NCBI GenBank assembly: GCA_022843405.1
Contig: JALHNQ010000013.1
Span: 1 to 64,000 of the forward strand
Length of the DNA stretch: 64,000 nucleotides
Reading direction: 5' to 3'
Source: Methylocystis sp.
GTDB taxonomy: Bacteria; Pseudomonadota; Alphaproteobacteria; Rhizobiales; Beijerinckiaceae
The translations under genes were made by a program, and so were the position numbers. Positions 8,118 through 16,055 of this stretch are shown here, one piece after another. The first letter of the stretch is position 1. Each line of letters opens with the position of its first letter. A model generated the notes under the pieces. That model worked only from the letters and a program-made list of their open reading frames with translations. It did no database searches and was not told the DNA's origin.

Positions 8118-8999
8118 ATGACAGACGACGTAGTCGCCCTGCAGCGTGAGCCGCAAGGCTCGCCGACAAGCGAGATTGAAAAATATCGCCATCCGATTTT
8201 ATTCTATAGTCTTTCGACGGCAATTCCGTGGGCGTTTTGGTTTGCGGCCGCTTACGTTAGTCATATTACGCCTACGAACAAATTTCTTGCCTTGACCGTC
8301 AGCTTGCTGCTCGTCGCCGGCTTGCTGGCTCCAGCGCTCGTCGCATTCGCAATGATGTGGCCGGACCCCGATCTGCGCAACGATCTGAAACGCCGAATGT
8401 TCAGTCTCAGAGCAGTCCGGCCTGTTTATCTGTTCTTGACGTGCTTTCTCATGCTTGGGAGCGTGCTTCTCGCCCAGGCGATTTCTCTGCTTTTTGGTTA
8501 CAGCGCAGACCAATTCAATTTGGCTGGCAAAGCGTCCTTTTCAGCAGGACTCTTACCGGCGTGGTTCATGCTCTTTCTGGCGCCGACGATCGAGGAGTTG
8601 GCGTGGCATAGCTATGGCACCGATTGTCTACGCAATCGCATGAATCTGCTCAGCGTCTCCTTGCTGTTCGCTGTGTATTGGGCGCTTTGGCACATGCCGC
8701 TGTCATTGATTCAGGGCTACTACCACAGCAACGTGGCGGCGTCGGGATTCCTGTATAGCCTGAACTTCTCGTTTAGCCTCATTCCCTTTGTGATACTGAT
8801 GAATTGGCTGTATTATAAGACACACAGAAATATTCTTATCGCAATCGCCTTTCATATTACCGCCGGGAGCTTCAACGAATTGTTCGCCACTCATCCCGAC
8901 AGTAAAATAATTCAAACCATCCTCCTGTCGATCCTGTCCGTCGTCTTAATCGTCAGTGACAGAGATTTCTTCCTTCGTCGAGCCAACAGTGAAACCTAA
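8118..8999 (+). CDS. CPBP-family (Abi/CaaX-like) intramembrane protease homologue
   Basis: A 293-residue integral membrane protein with about eight hydrophobic helices. Its second half shows the three CPBP/Abi signature regions: PTIEELAWHSYG (motif 1, normally EExxxR), YWALWHMPLS (motif 2, aromatic-xxx-His) and AFHITAGSFNE (motif 3, His). The two Glu and the His residues that would form the glutamate/metal site are present, but the motif-1 Arg is replaced by His. CPBP proteins process prenylated or peptide substrates or give bacteriocin self-immunity; the role here is unknown. Base composition is lower in GC than the neighbouring genes, and with the upstream tRNA-Arg this suggests acquisition. 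Confidence 0.8.
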   Translation: MTDDVVALQREPQGSPTSEIEKYRHPILFYSLSTAIPWAFWFAAAYVSHITPTNKFLALTVSLLLVAGLLAPALVAFAMMWPDPDLRNDLKRRMFSLRAVRPVYLFLTCFLMLGSVLLAQAISLLFGYSADQFNLAGKASFSAGLLPAWFMLFLAPTIEELAWHSYGTDCLRNRMNLLSVSLLFAVYWALWHMPLSLIQGYYHSNVAASGFLYSLNFSFSLIPFVILMNWLYYKTHRNILIAIAFHITAGSFNELFATHPDSKIIQTILLSILSVVLIVSDRDFFLRRANSET

Positions 9000-9131
9000 G
9001 AGCATTGGCGGCTGGCTAGGGTAACAGACGCAGGAAACAGCGTAGCCGCAAACGAATAGCGTCACCGCCAAGGCGAGCGACTCGATGCGTTGCGGGTTCG
9101 GTCAGGCGATCTGGATTTCGCGCGGCCTCCG

Positions 9132-9240
9132 TCAATGCGCGATCAATCGCCGATGGCCGGCGAATGTCGCGCCGCCGCCCGGCGTGTCCTTGACGAGGAT
9201 TGAGCCGCCCATCCGTTCGACGAGGCCGCACGGCCGCATC
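9132..9240 (-). pseudogene. Remnant of a sensor histidine kinase C-terminus
   Basis: On the reverse strand the stretch reads GLVERMGGSILVKDTPGGG followed by ATF, closely resembling the end of a HATPase_c domain (G2 box region). An in-frame stop lies only a few codons upstream and no kinase core precedes it. It appears to be a decayed fragment in the 272-base gap between the CPBP gene and purK. No intact overlapping gene is convincing. Confidence 0.5.
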
Positions 9241-9271
9241 CGTCAGCGCCAGGCGGCTGACGGCGCGGGCG

Positions 9272-10339
9272 CTATAGAATGCGCGTGACGTGACCCATCT
9301 TGCGGCCGGCGCGCGTCTCCTTCTTGCCATAGAGGTGCAAGCAGGCGCCGTCCTCGCGCGCGAGTTCAGGCCATGCGTCGATATCGGCCCCGATCAGATT
9401 GTGCATCTCGACGCGGCCGTGACTCCGCGTCGAACCGAGCGGCCAGCCGGCGACCGCGCGCATATGCTGCTCGAACTGCGAGGTCAGCGCGCCGTCGAGC
9501 GTCCAATGTCCTGAATTATGCACGCGCGGCGCAATTTCATTGACGAGCAGAGTCTCGCGCCCTGCTTCGACGACCACGAACATTTCGACGGCGATCACGC
9601 CGACATATTGCGCGGCCTCGGCGATGCGTCGGGCGATATCGATCGCTTCCGCGGCAGTCGCCTCGGCGATCTCGGCGGGCGCTAATGTCTTTGCCAGAAT
9701 GTGATGCTCGTGAAGGTTTTCGCAGACGTCATAGGCGCGAAACTCTCCGTTCAGTCCGCGCGCGGCGACGACCGACACTTCTTTCGAGAAAGGCACGATG
9801 CTTTCGAGGATGCATGGCGCGCCGCCGAGCGTGCGAAAAGCGACCGCTAGATCGCCGCCGTCGCGCAATTGAGTTTGGCCTTTGCCGTCGTAGCCGAAAC
9901 GTCGCGTCTTGAGGATCGAATTGCGGCCGAGCCGTGCGACGGCGCGGGGGAGCGCGCCGGCGTTGTCGACCGCGACGAAGTCGGCCGTAGCGACGCCGAG
10001 GCTCTGAACGAACTGTTTCTCGACGAGCCTGTCCTGTGTCAGCGCCAAGGCTGTGGGATTTGGCCGCACCGGTCGATGCGCCTCAAGCACTTGCGCCGTG
10101 CGGGCGGGGACATTCTCGAATTCGTAAGTGACGACGTCGACGGATTCGGCGAAACCGGCAAGGGCGGCTTCGTCGTCAAATTCGGCTTGCGTGCGCGCCG
10201 CGCAAACATCGAAGGCGGGGTCGTCGGGGACGGGGGAGAAGACATGCGCCTTCAGCCCGAGCCGGGCGCCCGCCAGCGCCAGCATGCGCGCGAGCTGGCC
10301 GCCGCCGAGAATGCCGATCGTCGCGCCTGGCGCCAGCAT
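9272..10339 (-). CDS. purK: 5-(carboxyamino)imidazole ribonucleotide synthase
   Basis: An ATP-grasp enzyme that carboxylates AIR to N5-CAIR with ATP and bicarbonate in purine synthesis. From ATG at 10339 the product is about 355 residues: an N-terminal Rossmann-like GILGGGQLARMLALAGARLG, then DVVTYEFENVP, LVEKQF and the ATP-grasp core (ILKTRRFGYDGKGQ, ILESIVPFSKEVSVVAARG, and NEIAPRVHNSGHWTLDG for metal and substrate binding). A GTG at 10354 would add five residues. The chosen ATG overlaps the purE stop by one base (TGATG), the usual coupling in a purEK operon. Confidence 0.97.
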   Translation of the reverse strand: MLAPGATIGILGGGQLARMLALAGARLGLKAHVFSPVPDDPAFDVCAARTQAEFDDEAALAGFAESVDVVTYEFENVPARTAQVLEAHRPVRPNPTALALTQDRLVEKQFVQSLGVATADFVAVDNAGALPRAVARLGRNSILKTRRFGYDGKGQTQLRDGGDLAVAFRTLGGAPCILESIVPFSKEVSVVAARGLNGEFRAYDVCENLHEHHILAKTLAPAEIAEATAAEAIDIARRIAEAAQYVGVIAVEMFVVVEAGRETLLVNEIAPRVHNSGHWTLDGALTSQFEQHMRAVAGWPLGSTRSHGRVEMHNLIGADIDAWPELAREDGACLHLYGKKETRAGRKMGHVTRIL

Positions 10340-10836
10340 CAGGCGCCGTCGCACGGCGTCAGGGCCACGTTCTCCGTCTGGCGCGCACGATATTCGTTCA
10401 GTCGCGCGGCAAGCGCCTTGTCGGCGCGGGCAAGAATCGCGGCGGCGAGCAGCGCGGCGTTGATCGCGCCGGGCTTGCCAATCGCGAGCGTCCCCACCGG
10501 CACGCCGCCCGGCATCTGCACGATCGAGAGCAGCGAATCCATGCCCTTCAGCGCGTCCGATTCAATCGGCACGCCAAGCACCGGCAGCGGCGTCATCGAG
10601 GCGATCATTCCCGGCAGATGCGCGGCGCCGCCGGCGCCCGCGATGATGACCTCAAAGCCCTCCGATTCGGCCGCCTTTGCGAAGGCGAACAGCCGATCGG
10701 GGGTGCGATGAGCCGAGATGACGCGCGCGTCGCAGGCGATGCCGAGCGCCGCCAGCGTTTCGACTGCATGGCGCATCGTCGCCCAGTCGGATTGGGAGCC
10801 CATGATGACGGCGACGGGCGGTTTGGATTTGCCCAC
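10339..10836 (-). CDS. purE: N5-carboxyaminoimidazole ribonucleotide mutase
   Basis: Class I PurE converts N5-CAIR, the PurK product, to CAIR. The 165-residue protein has the complete family pattern: [14 protein letters not shown] at the N-terminus (phosphate-binding), [12 protein letters not shown] (catalytic His region), [15 protein letters not shown], and [21 protein letters not shown] followed by [10 protein letters not shown]. It is first in a two-gene purEK operon, overlapping purK by one base. It diverges from the antiporter gene at 10998. Confidence 0.97.
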   Translation of the reverse strand: MGKSKPPVAVIMGSQSDWATMRHAVETLAALGIACDARVISAHRTPDRLFAFAKAAESEGFEVIIAGAGGAAHLPGMIASMTPLPVLGVPIESDALKGMDSLLSIVQMPGGVPVGTLAIGKPGAINAALLAAAILARADKALAARLNEYRARQTENVALTPCDGA

Positions 10837-10997
10837 TCTTGCTTCCTCTACAAAGGGAAGCCATGCGGCATAGACGATGGCTCCCCGATAGGCAAGCGCG
10901 CCAAGGGGCGTCGGCGGCGGACCGATTTCGCTTCGCGAACCGGGCGGGCGCGGCTAAAGAACCCTGCAAGATTTTCCTTGATCGGAGCCGGCGCGAC

Positions 10998-12209
10998 ATG
11001 GACGAAGGTCTGAGGCAAGCGGTCGCCGTGCTGGCTGTGGCGATGATTGTCGCAATCGCCGCGCGCCAGATCAGACTGCCCTATACCGTCGGTCTGGTGC
11101 TTGTCGGCGCCGCTGTCGCTTTGTCGGGCGCAGATTTCGCGCCGCATCTGACTCATGATCTGATTTTCGATCTCGTCTTGCCGCCGCTCCTGTTCGAGGC
11201 GGCGCTGACCCTGTCTTGGCGCGAGCTGGTGCGCGATTCCCTGCCTTTGCTCACGCTCGCGGGAATCGGAACGGTTGTTTCCGCAGCCGTTGTCGCGGCC
11301 TCGATGACGACGTTGCTCGACTGGCCTCTCTTCTCGGCGATGCTGTTTGGCGCGCTGATCGCGGCGACGGATCCGGTCGCGATCATTGCGATGTTCAAGG
11401 ACAACCGGATCAAAGGTCGCATGCGGCTGCTGGTCGAAAGCGAAAGCCTGCTCAACGACGGCGCTGCGGCGGTGCTCTTCGTCATGGCGCTCGCCTTCGT
11501 GCAAAGCGGCGGCGCGGACCAGAGCGCCGCGGCGACCGCCTTGACCCTCGTGAAAGTCGTGTTCGGCGGCGTCATTGTCGGGGCGTTGTTCGGCGGGGCC
11601 GCCATCCTCGCGTCGCTGCGCACCTCAGAACATGTCATCGAAGCGGCGCTGACGACCATCGCCGCGTTCGGCTCATTTCTGGTCGCCGAATATTTCCATG
11701 TCTCCGGCGTGCTGGCGACGGTGACGGCCGGCCTGGTCATGGGCAATTTGGGCCTTCTGAGCGAGCAGGAAGGCGGCTACATCAGTCTCAAGGGGCGCGA
11801 ATTCGTTCTGTCCTTTTGGGATTTCGCGGCTTTCCTAGCCAATTCCATGGTGTTTCTGCTGATTGGCGCGGATGTGGCGTCGACTCCGTTCGGCGCCGTT
11901 GGGGCGACAACGCTGGCGGTGGCGATCGCTACGGTGCTTTGGTCGCGCGCGATCGTCGTCTATCCGCTGAGTTCGTTGTTCTTCGTTTCGCGATGGAAGA
12001 TTTCATTTCGCGAGCAGCATATTCTCTGGTGGGGCGGCCTGCGTGGCGCACTTGCGCTCGCCCTGGCGCTATCTCTTCCCGATAGTCTGCCGAAGCGCGA
12101 TGAGATCCTCGCCGTCACTTTCGCCGTGGTCGGCTTTTCAATCGTCGTTCAGGGCCTCACCATGCCTCTGCTGCTGCGCGCCCTGGGCTTCCTCCCGAAA
12201 CAGCCGTGA
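10998..12209 (+). CDS. Na+/H+ antiporter, CPA1/NhaP family
   Basis: A predicted 403-residue polytopic membrane protein with about twelve hydrophobic helices that exchanges Na+ (or K+) for H+ at the inner membrane. Family features include the helix-4/5 region AATDPVAIIAMF with the ion-binding Asp and LVESESLLNDGAAAVLFVMA, matching the CPA1 signature (ES-LLNDG). Further on are VAEYFHVSGVLATVTAGL and WGGLRGALALALALSLP. I chose the ATG at 10998 (MDEGLRQAV) rather than an in-frame ATG at 10839, because the intervening 53 residues are hydrophilic and overlap the divergent purE promoter region. Confidence 0.92.
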   Translation: MDEGLRQAVAVLAVAMIVAIAARQIRLPYTVGLVLVGAAVALSGADFAPHLTHDLIFDLVLPPLLFEAALTLSWRELVRDSLPLLTLAGIGTVVSAAVVAASMTTLLDWPLFSAMLFGALIAATDPVAIIAMFKDNRIKGRMRLLVESESLLNDGAAAVLFVMALAFVQSGGADQSAAATALTLVKVVFGGVIVGALFGGAAILASLRTSEHVIEAALTTIAAFGSFLVAEYFHVSGVLATVTAGLVMGNLGLLSEQEGGYISLKGREFVLSFWDFAAFLANSMVFLLIGADVASTPFGAVGATTLAVAIATVLWSRAIVVYPLSSLFFVSRWKISFREQHILWWGGLRGALALALALSLPDSLPKRDEILAVTFAVVGFSIVVQGLTMPLLLRALGFLPKQP

Positions 12210-12219
12210 CGCGCGCATT

Positions 12220-12438
12220 CTAAGCGATGATGTCGGGCGTGAGCTGGTCTTCGAGATGGGCGATGCGGTCGCGAAGCAGCAGCTTACGCTTCTTTAGACG
12301 CTGGATCTGAAGCTGATCGGCGACGCCCAAGGCGAGCAGCGCCTCGATCGCGGACTCCAAGTCGTGATGCTCCAGCCGCAGCCGTTCCACTTCGGCGCGG
12401 ATGGCGCTCATGTCGATCTCGCCGGGAGCGTCGTTCAT
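12220..12438 (-). CDS. DUF465 (YdcH-like) small coiled-coil protein
   Basis: From the ATG at 12438 this is about 72 residues (MNDAPGEIDMSAIRAEVERL); an internal ATG at 12411 with a GGCGAG ribosome site is an alternative start. The body EHHDLESAIEALLALG, then QIQRLKKRKLLLRDRIAHLE, is the DUF465 pattern: two short amphipathic helices forming an antiparallel coiled coil. The molecular role is unknown. It is downstream of selO on the same strand, with about 100 bases between them, and a second DUF465 gene lies on the other side of selO. Confidence 0.85.
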   Translation of the reverse strand: MNDAPGEIDMSAIRAEVERLRLEHHDLESAIEALLALGVADQLQIQRLKKRKLLLRDRIAHLEDQLTPDIIA

Positions 12439-12537
12439 CGAAGGCCGCCCTGGACCGCGCGTAAGCGTTCGGGAATCGATTGCTTTGGAACGCAATTATC
12501 GCGCCGCAGGCCGGAGGCGTTCAAGCGAATTGCTCGA

Positions 12538-13974
12538 TTAGGATTCATAAGCGCTTCGCATCTCCTCGATCGCAGCGATTTTGGCGTAGAGCGGCGCCCA
12601 GTCGTCTCGCTCGGCGATCGGCGCCCAGAGCGCTTCAACCTCGTCGATCAGCATCGTACAGGGCGCCGGCCGCTGGAAGTAGGGGTGATCCAGCCGCGCA
12701 TTCGGCGCGGGCCGATAGTGGACGAATGCGGCGCGGATGGGCGCGAAGGCTTCCGCCAAATAATGCTCAGCTGACGGGCTGCGTTGCGCGCGCTCGGCGG
12801 ACGCCAATCCGCCGCGCCAGTCGAAGAACGTCTGTTCGAACGGCGCCTTCGTCGTTGTAAGAAAATCGACGAAGGCCTTCGCCAGCGCGGCGTCGGCGTC
12901 GTCGCCGGCCGAGGCGAGGCCCAGCCGATCGAGGAGGACGGTTCGAAATTCCCGCTGGATGCGGCTCGGAAAGGTTACGAGGACCTGCTCGGCGGGCTTT
13001 AGTCCGATGAGGTGGATCAGGCATTCGGCGAGACGGGACAGGTTCCAGCCGAGCGCGCCCGGCTGGCGACCGAAGGCGTAAAGCCCGACTTCGTCGAAAT
13101 AGGCGGCGGTGAAGGTAGGGTCATAGGCCGGCGCGAAGCGCCATGGTCCATAGTCGAAGCTCTCGCCCGTGACGTTGATATTGTCGGAATTCAACACGCC
13201 GTGAACAAAGCCGGACGCCATATAGCTTGCCCCGAGCCTGGCGACCCGGGCGACCACCTCTTCGAGAAAGGCGAGGGCTCTTTCCGGCGCCGGCAAATCT
13301 GCGATGGCGGGGAAATAGTGGCGGCATACGTATTCGACGAGCCGGTCGATCGCCGCAGCGTCGTCATGGAAGGAGAGGCGCTGAAAGGTGCCGATGCGGA
13401 TATGCGAATGCGACAGGCGCACCAGCACGCTCGAGCGCGTCGGCGAGGGTTCGTCGCCGCGCATCAGCGCTTCGCCGGTTTCGATCAGGCTGAAGGTCTT
13501 GGAGGTGTCGACGCCCAGCGCCTCGAGCATTTCCGTCGCCAAAATCTCGCGAACGCCGCCCTTGAGCGTGAGCCGTCCGTCGCCGCGACGCGACCAGGGA
13601 GTCTGGCCGCTGCCCTTGGTGCCGAGATCGAGCAGGCGGCCATCTCGGGAGTCGCGCAACTGCGCAAAAAGGAAGCCCCGCCCATCGCCGAGATCGGGGT
13701 TATAAACGCGGAATTGGTGGCCATGGTAGCGCAGCGCCAAGGGATACGCGAACCCGCCCGGCAATGGCGTAAATCGTCCAAAATGCTCAATCCATTCCGT
13801 GTCGCTAAGGCCGTCCAATCCGACCCGAGCGGCCCAGCGCTGATTGCGGTAGCGTAGTCGATGCTGCGGAAACGCCGCAGGCTCGACGCGGTCAAAGAAA
13901 GGCTCGCCGAGGCCTTCGTGCAGCGTCTCGGCGCGGTAAAGTTCGGTGACGGGCATAGGGACGAGGTCTCGCAA
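12538..13974 (-). CDS. selO: Protein adenylyltransferase SelO (YdiU family)
   Basis: SelO is a pseudokinase-fold enzyme that transfers AMP to Ser/Thr/Tyr residues of proteins, linked to redox control. The 478-residue length is typical. Conserved blocks: ALRYHGHQFRVYNPDLGDGR, LDLGTKGSGQTPWSRRGDGR (nucleotide-binding), LKGGVREILATEMLEALG, RGDEPSPTRSSVLVRLS, SHIRIGTFQ, and HGVLNSDNINVTGESFDYGP followed by W (the Asn/Asp metal-binding loop). Unlike mitochondrial SelO, bacterial forms often lack the selenocysteine near the C-terminus, and this one ends MRSAYES. It is flanked by two DUF465 genes on the same strand. Confidence 0.95.
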   Translation of the reverse strand: MRDLVPMPVTELYRAETLHEGLGEPFFDRVEPAAFPQHRLRYRNQRWAARVGLDGLSDTEWIEHFGRFTPLPGGFAYPLALRYHGHQFRVYNPDLGDGRGFLFAQLRDSRDGRLLDLGTKGSGQTPWSRRGDGRLTLKGGVREILATEMLEALGVDTSKTFSLIETGEALMRGDEPSPTRSSVLVRLSHSHIRIGTFQRLSFHDDAAAIDRLVEYVCRHYFPAIADLPAPERALAFLEEVVARVARLGASYMASGFVHGVLNSDNINVTGESFDYGPWRFAPAYDPTFTAAYFDEVGLYAFGRQPGALGWNLSRLAECLIHLIGLKPAEQVLVTFPSRIQREFRTVLLDRLGLASAGDDADAALAKAFVDFLTTTKAPFEQTFFDWRGGLASAERAQRSPSAEHYLAEAFAPIRAAFVHYRPAPNARLDHPYFQRPAPCTMLIDEVEALWAPIAERDDWAPLYAKIAAIEEMRSAYES

Positions 13975-14132
13975 ATCGCGCGCCGCGGCGCGACTGCTTC
14001 AAAGAATAAGGCGGAGATATCTCTCCGCCTATGGCATGAAGCGAAAGTGAACCGAGCGGCAGACGCTTGAGCGCGCTCACTGTTTGAACCGATCGTGCGA
14101 CCTGCGCGTGAGTCGCCCAGTTGCGGCGTGAT

Positions 14133-14312
14133 CTAGTGGCGCGTTTCGCTGACCGCAAGTTTGGCGAGTTCGTCCTTGATCAACAATTTCTTGCGCTTAA
14201 GTTCCGCGATTTTCAATTCGTCCGCGTGGGGATGCAGCTGTTCCTCTTCGATCTCCTTCTTGAGCGCCTCATGGCGGCGCTGGAGTTCGACGATATGGCC
14301 CTGCAAGGACAT
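14133..14312 (-). CDS. DUF465 (YdcH-like) small protein, second copy
   Basis: A 59-residue protein starting MSLQGHIVELQRRHEALKKE and containing ELKIAELKRKKLLIKDEL, a clear DUF465 helical hairpin. The start at 14312 is fixed by a strong GGAGG eight bases upstream; a longer open frame reaching 14555 has no support. It is a paralogue of the protein at 12220-12438 and sits upstream of selO on the same strand, with about 160 bases between. Function unknown; likely cytosolic. Confidence 0.88.
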   Translation of the reverse strand: MSLQGHIVELQRRHEALKKEIEEEQLHPHADELKIAELKRKKLLIKDELAKLAVSETRH

Positions 14313-14564
14313 GCGAAACCTCCTTAACTGCTCTCCGCTCGGCAAGCGGGAGCAATAATAATTCTGCCACAAAGCGGGCGCGTCGCAAGACTTGAAATCG
14401 CGCATAGTCACAAATCTTTTGCATAGAAAAGTCGCGGTCGTTACTGAATAGTCAATTTTTTCCAAAGCTTGCGCTAAAGGGCGATCCACAGCGTCGCAGA
14501 GAAGGGGCGCTTGCGCGGCGCCACGTACGCCATTATAGACGGCGCGCCGGCCCACTGGGCTCGA

Positions 14565-14639
<75 letters not shown>

Positions 14640-14908
14640 TCAAAACAACGACGCACAAAATCCTCGGAAAGCATCCCTCGCTTCGGATGCCGCGCCGGAT
14701 CTGGCGTCGAGAGCAAAGCGCCTGCCGATCATCGCTACGAACAGCCAACAGGGGCGACAACCGCCGCGCTTGATTGGACGCATGATGATCCGAGCCGCGT
14801 TAAGCCATTCGATCCGCCGGACTTCGAACATGACGCGGTCTCCACGTCGGCAAGCCCATCAGCTTGCGTGGTTGACTATGTCTTCGCCCGTAAATTCAAT
14901 ATTTTGCG

Positions 14909-14933
14909 GGAACTACGCGCAAGCGAGTTCGTT
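14909..14933 (+). promoter_or_regulatory. EcfG-type general-stress promoter (GGAAC-N16-CGTT)
   Basis: GGAAC at 14909-14913 and CGTT at 14930-14933 are separated by exactly 16 bases, the consensus for alphaproteobacterial EcfG sigma factors. The next feature is AGGAGG at 14942 and the ATG of a NepR-like gene at 14954, so transcription would begin just ahead of the ribosome site. The rest of the 314-base gap after tRNA-Val holds nothing recognisable. Confidence 0.75.
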
Positions 14934-14953
14934 TAGTGCCCAGGAGGACGATC

Positions 14954-15169
14954 ATGCGTCCGGCCAATCGAACCGACGACGATCGAGTCTCGTTGGTGAT
15001 CCAGCGCGAACTTGGAATAGCGCTACGCTTGTCATTTGAGGCGGTCACGAGCGACCCGCTGCCTGAGCGAATGGCCCTGTTGCTGCTGCGGCTAGCCTTG
15101 GCTGAGTCGCTAAAACTTGTCGCCGAGGAAGACGGTCCAAAAGGAGAGACCGGGCGAAACGAGGATTAG
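14954..15169 (+). CDS. NepR-like anti-sigma factor
   Basis: A 71-residue protein whose core (residues about 16-47, IQRELGIALRLSFEAVTSDP, then LPERMALLLLRL) matches the two-helix NepR pattern IQ..LG..LR..Y..V...P.P.R...LL..L. NepR sequesters the sigma factor EcfG until phosphorylated PhyR binds NepR under stress. The start is fixed by AGGAGG six bases upstream of the ATG at 14954. A consensus EcfG promoter directly precedes it, as expected for feedback-controlled nepR genes. No phyR, ecfG or stress kinase is adjacent, so this may be a secondary, orphan NepR paralogue. The pattern is seen by eye only. Confidence 0.65.
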   Translation: MRPANRTDDDRVSLVIQRELGIALRLSFEAVTSDPLPERMALLLLRLALAESLKLVAEEDGPKGETGRNED

Positions 15170-15271
15170 CGCGCGGCTGTCCGTTTCGCGACCTGTCGGT
15201 CTCGATTTGCCTCCCTCGATTCCGGCGTCCATAGCTGCCTCCGCCCCGAACGGGCCAAAGCGGAGGAGACC

Positions 15272-15550
15272 ATGGACCTTCCCAATATTGACCCGCTGAT
15301 CGGGATCGGCGTCGCCGCCTCGACCGCCATCACCGACGCGGTCTATGTGTTCTTCAACGCGGCCGTGTCGGAGCGCCGGCGCGTCGCTGCCGCCAGCTGG
15401 AGCAGCATCTGGTATCTGCTCTCGGCGTTTGCCGTCATCAGCTACACCTCGAACTGGGCCTATGTGGCGTTCGCGGCAGTGGGCGCCTGGATTGGCGGCT
15501 TCCTGTCGATTACGGTGCTGAACCGCCTCGCGCCGGTGCGCAAATCATAA
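15272..15550 (+). CDS. Small membrane protein, unknown function
   Basis: A 92-residue protein with a strong GGAGGAG ribosome site just before its ATG at 15272. Predicted hydrophobic segments lie around residues 8-30 (IGVAASTAITDAVYVFFNAA), 45-60 (SIWYLLSAFAVISY) and 65-83 (YVAFAAVGAWIGGFLSITVL), separated by a short basic loop SERRRVAA; it ends RLAPVRKS. I do not recognise a characterised family. It lies about 100 bases downstream of the NepR-like gene on the same strand and could be cotranscribed with it. Confidence 0.75.
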   Translation: MDLPNIDPLIGIGVAASTAITDAVYVFFNAAVSERRRVAAASWSSIWYLLSAFAVISYTSNWAYVAFAAVGAWIGGFLSITVLNRLAPVRKS

Positions 15551-15560
15551 GAACAGAGCC

Positions 15561-15586
15561 AAAAAAAACGCCGCTTGCGCGGCGCA
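15561..15586 (-). terminator. Rho-independent terminator for the small gene at 15610-15813
   Basis: Read on the reverse strand, a GC hairpin (GCCGC/GCGGC with a CGCAA-type loop, 15570-15585) is followed by an uninterrupted run of eight T. It lies about 25 bases beyond the stop codon of the reverse-strand small gene and also just past the end of the forward gene at 15550. Confidence 0.75.
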
Positions 15587-15609
15587 TGAGGAGCTTATTT
15601 GTCGCGGGC

Positions 15610-15813
15610 TCAGTCGCGAACGATGGTCTGACCTGGATATTGAATCAACAGCAGGGGAAGGCGTTTGTCAGCTGCGCTGGCGATGCTCATTTCGTGCTTG
15701 TCGCGCGCGACGCCACGGACCTTTGTGTCGTGATTGACATTGGTGGCAAGGCCCAGGGCGAGAAAGCCGACCCAAAACGCCAACGGCATCAAGCGCGAGT
15801 TCGAAAACGGCAT
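15610..15813 (-). CDS. Small exported or membrane-anchored protein, unknown function
   Basis: A 67-residue product beginning MPFSNSRLMPLAFWVGFLAL, with a hydrophobic N-terminal segment (residues 9-24) that could be a signal peptide or anchor, followed by a hydrophilic tail ending IQYPGQTIVRD. The start at 15813 is supported by AGGGAG about eight bases upstream; the longer frame to 15963 has no such site. A convincing reverse-strand terminator lies just after the stop. No family recognised. It is divergent from the MocR-type regulator gene. Confidence 0.6.
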   Translation of the reverse strand: MPFSNSRLMPLAFWVGFLALGLATNVNHDTKVRGVARDKHEMSIASAADKRLPLLLIQYPGQTIVRD

Positions 15814-16055
15814 TTCCGGTCTCCCTGGATATATTCTGGCGCCTCGAAAGGACCGTTGCAGCCTTCCGCAATCTGCGTTCGAACAAAAGCGCCAGGAACG
15901 AGGAAGCTGATGGCGCCAGCTTAAAAAAGCCTTTCTTTCTCTGGCTGGCGCCGTCGCCCGCAAGCCTGCTTAAGGTGGCGCCAATGCTTACATTCCCTGT
16001 GGACCTATGCGCGCGGAATAATAGCGCATTAGCTTGCGCCCAGGAGAGTGCAGCG

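Noticed and set aside
7732..8999. Integrated island at tRNA-Arg
   Set aside because: Although the CPBP gene is lower in GC, no integrase and no repeat of the tRNA 3' end were seen, so an island is not claimed.
9016..9330. 104-residue reverse frame between purK and the CPBP gene
   Set aside because: Arg-rich shadow out of frame with the recognisable histidine-kinase remnant.
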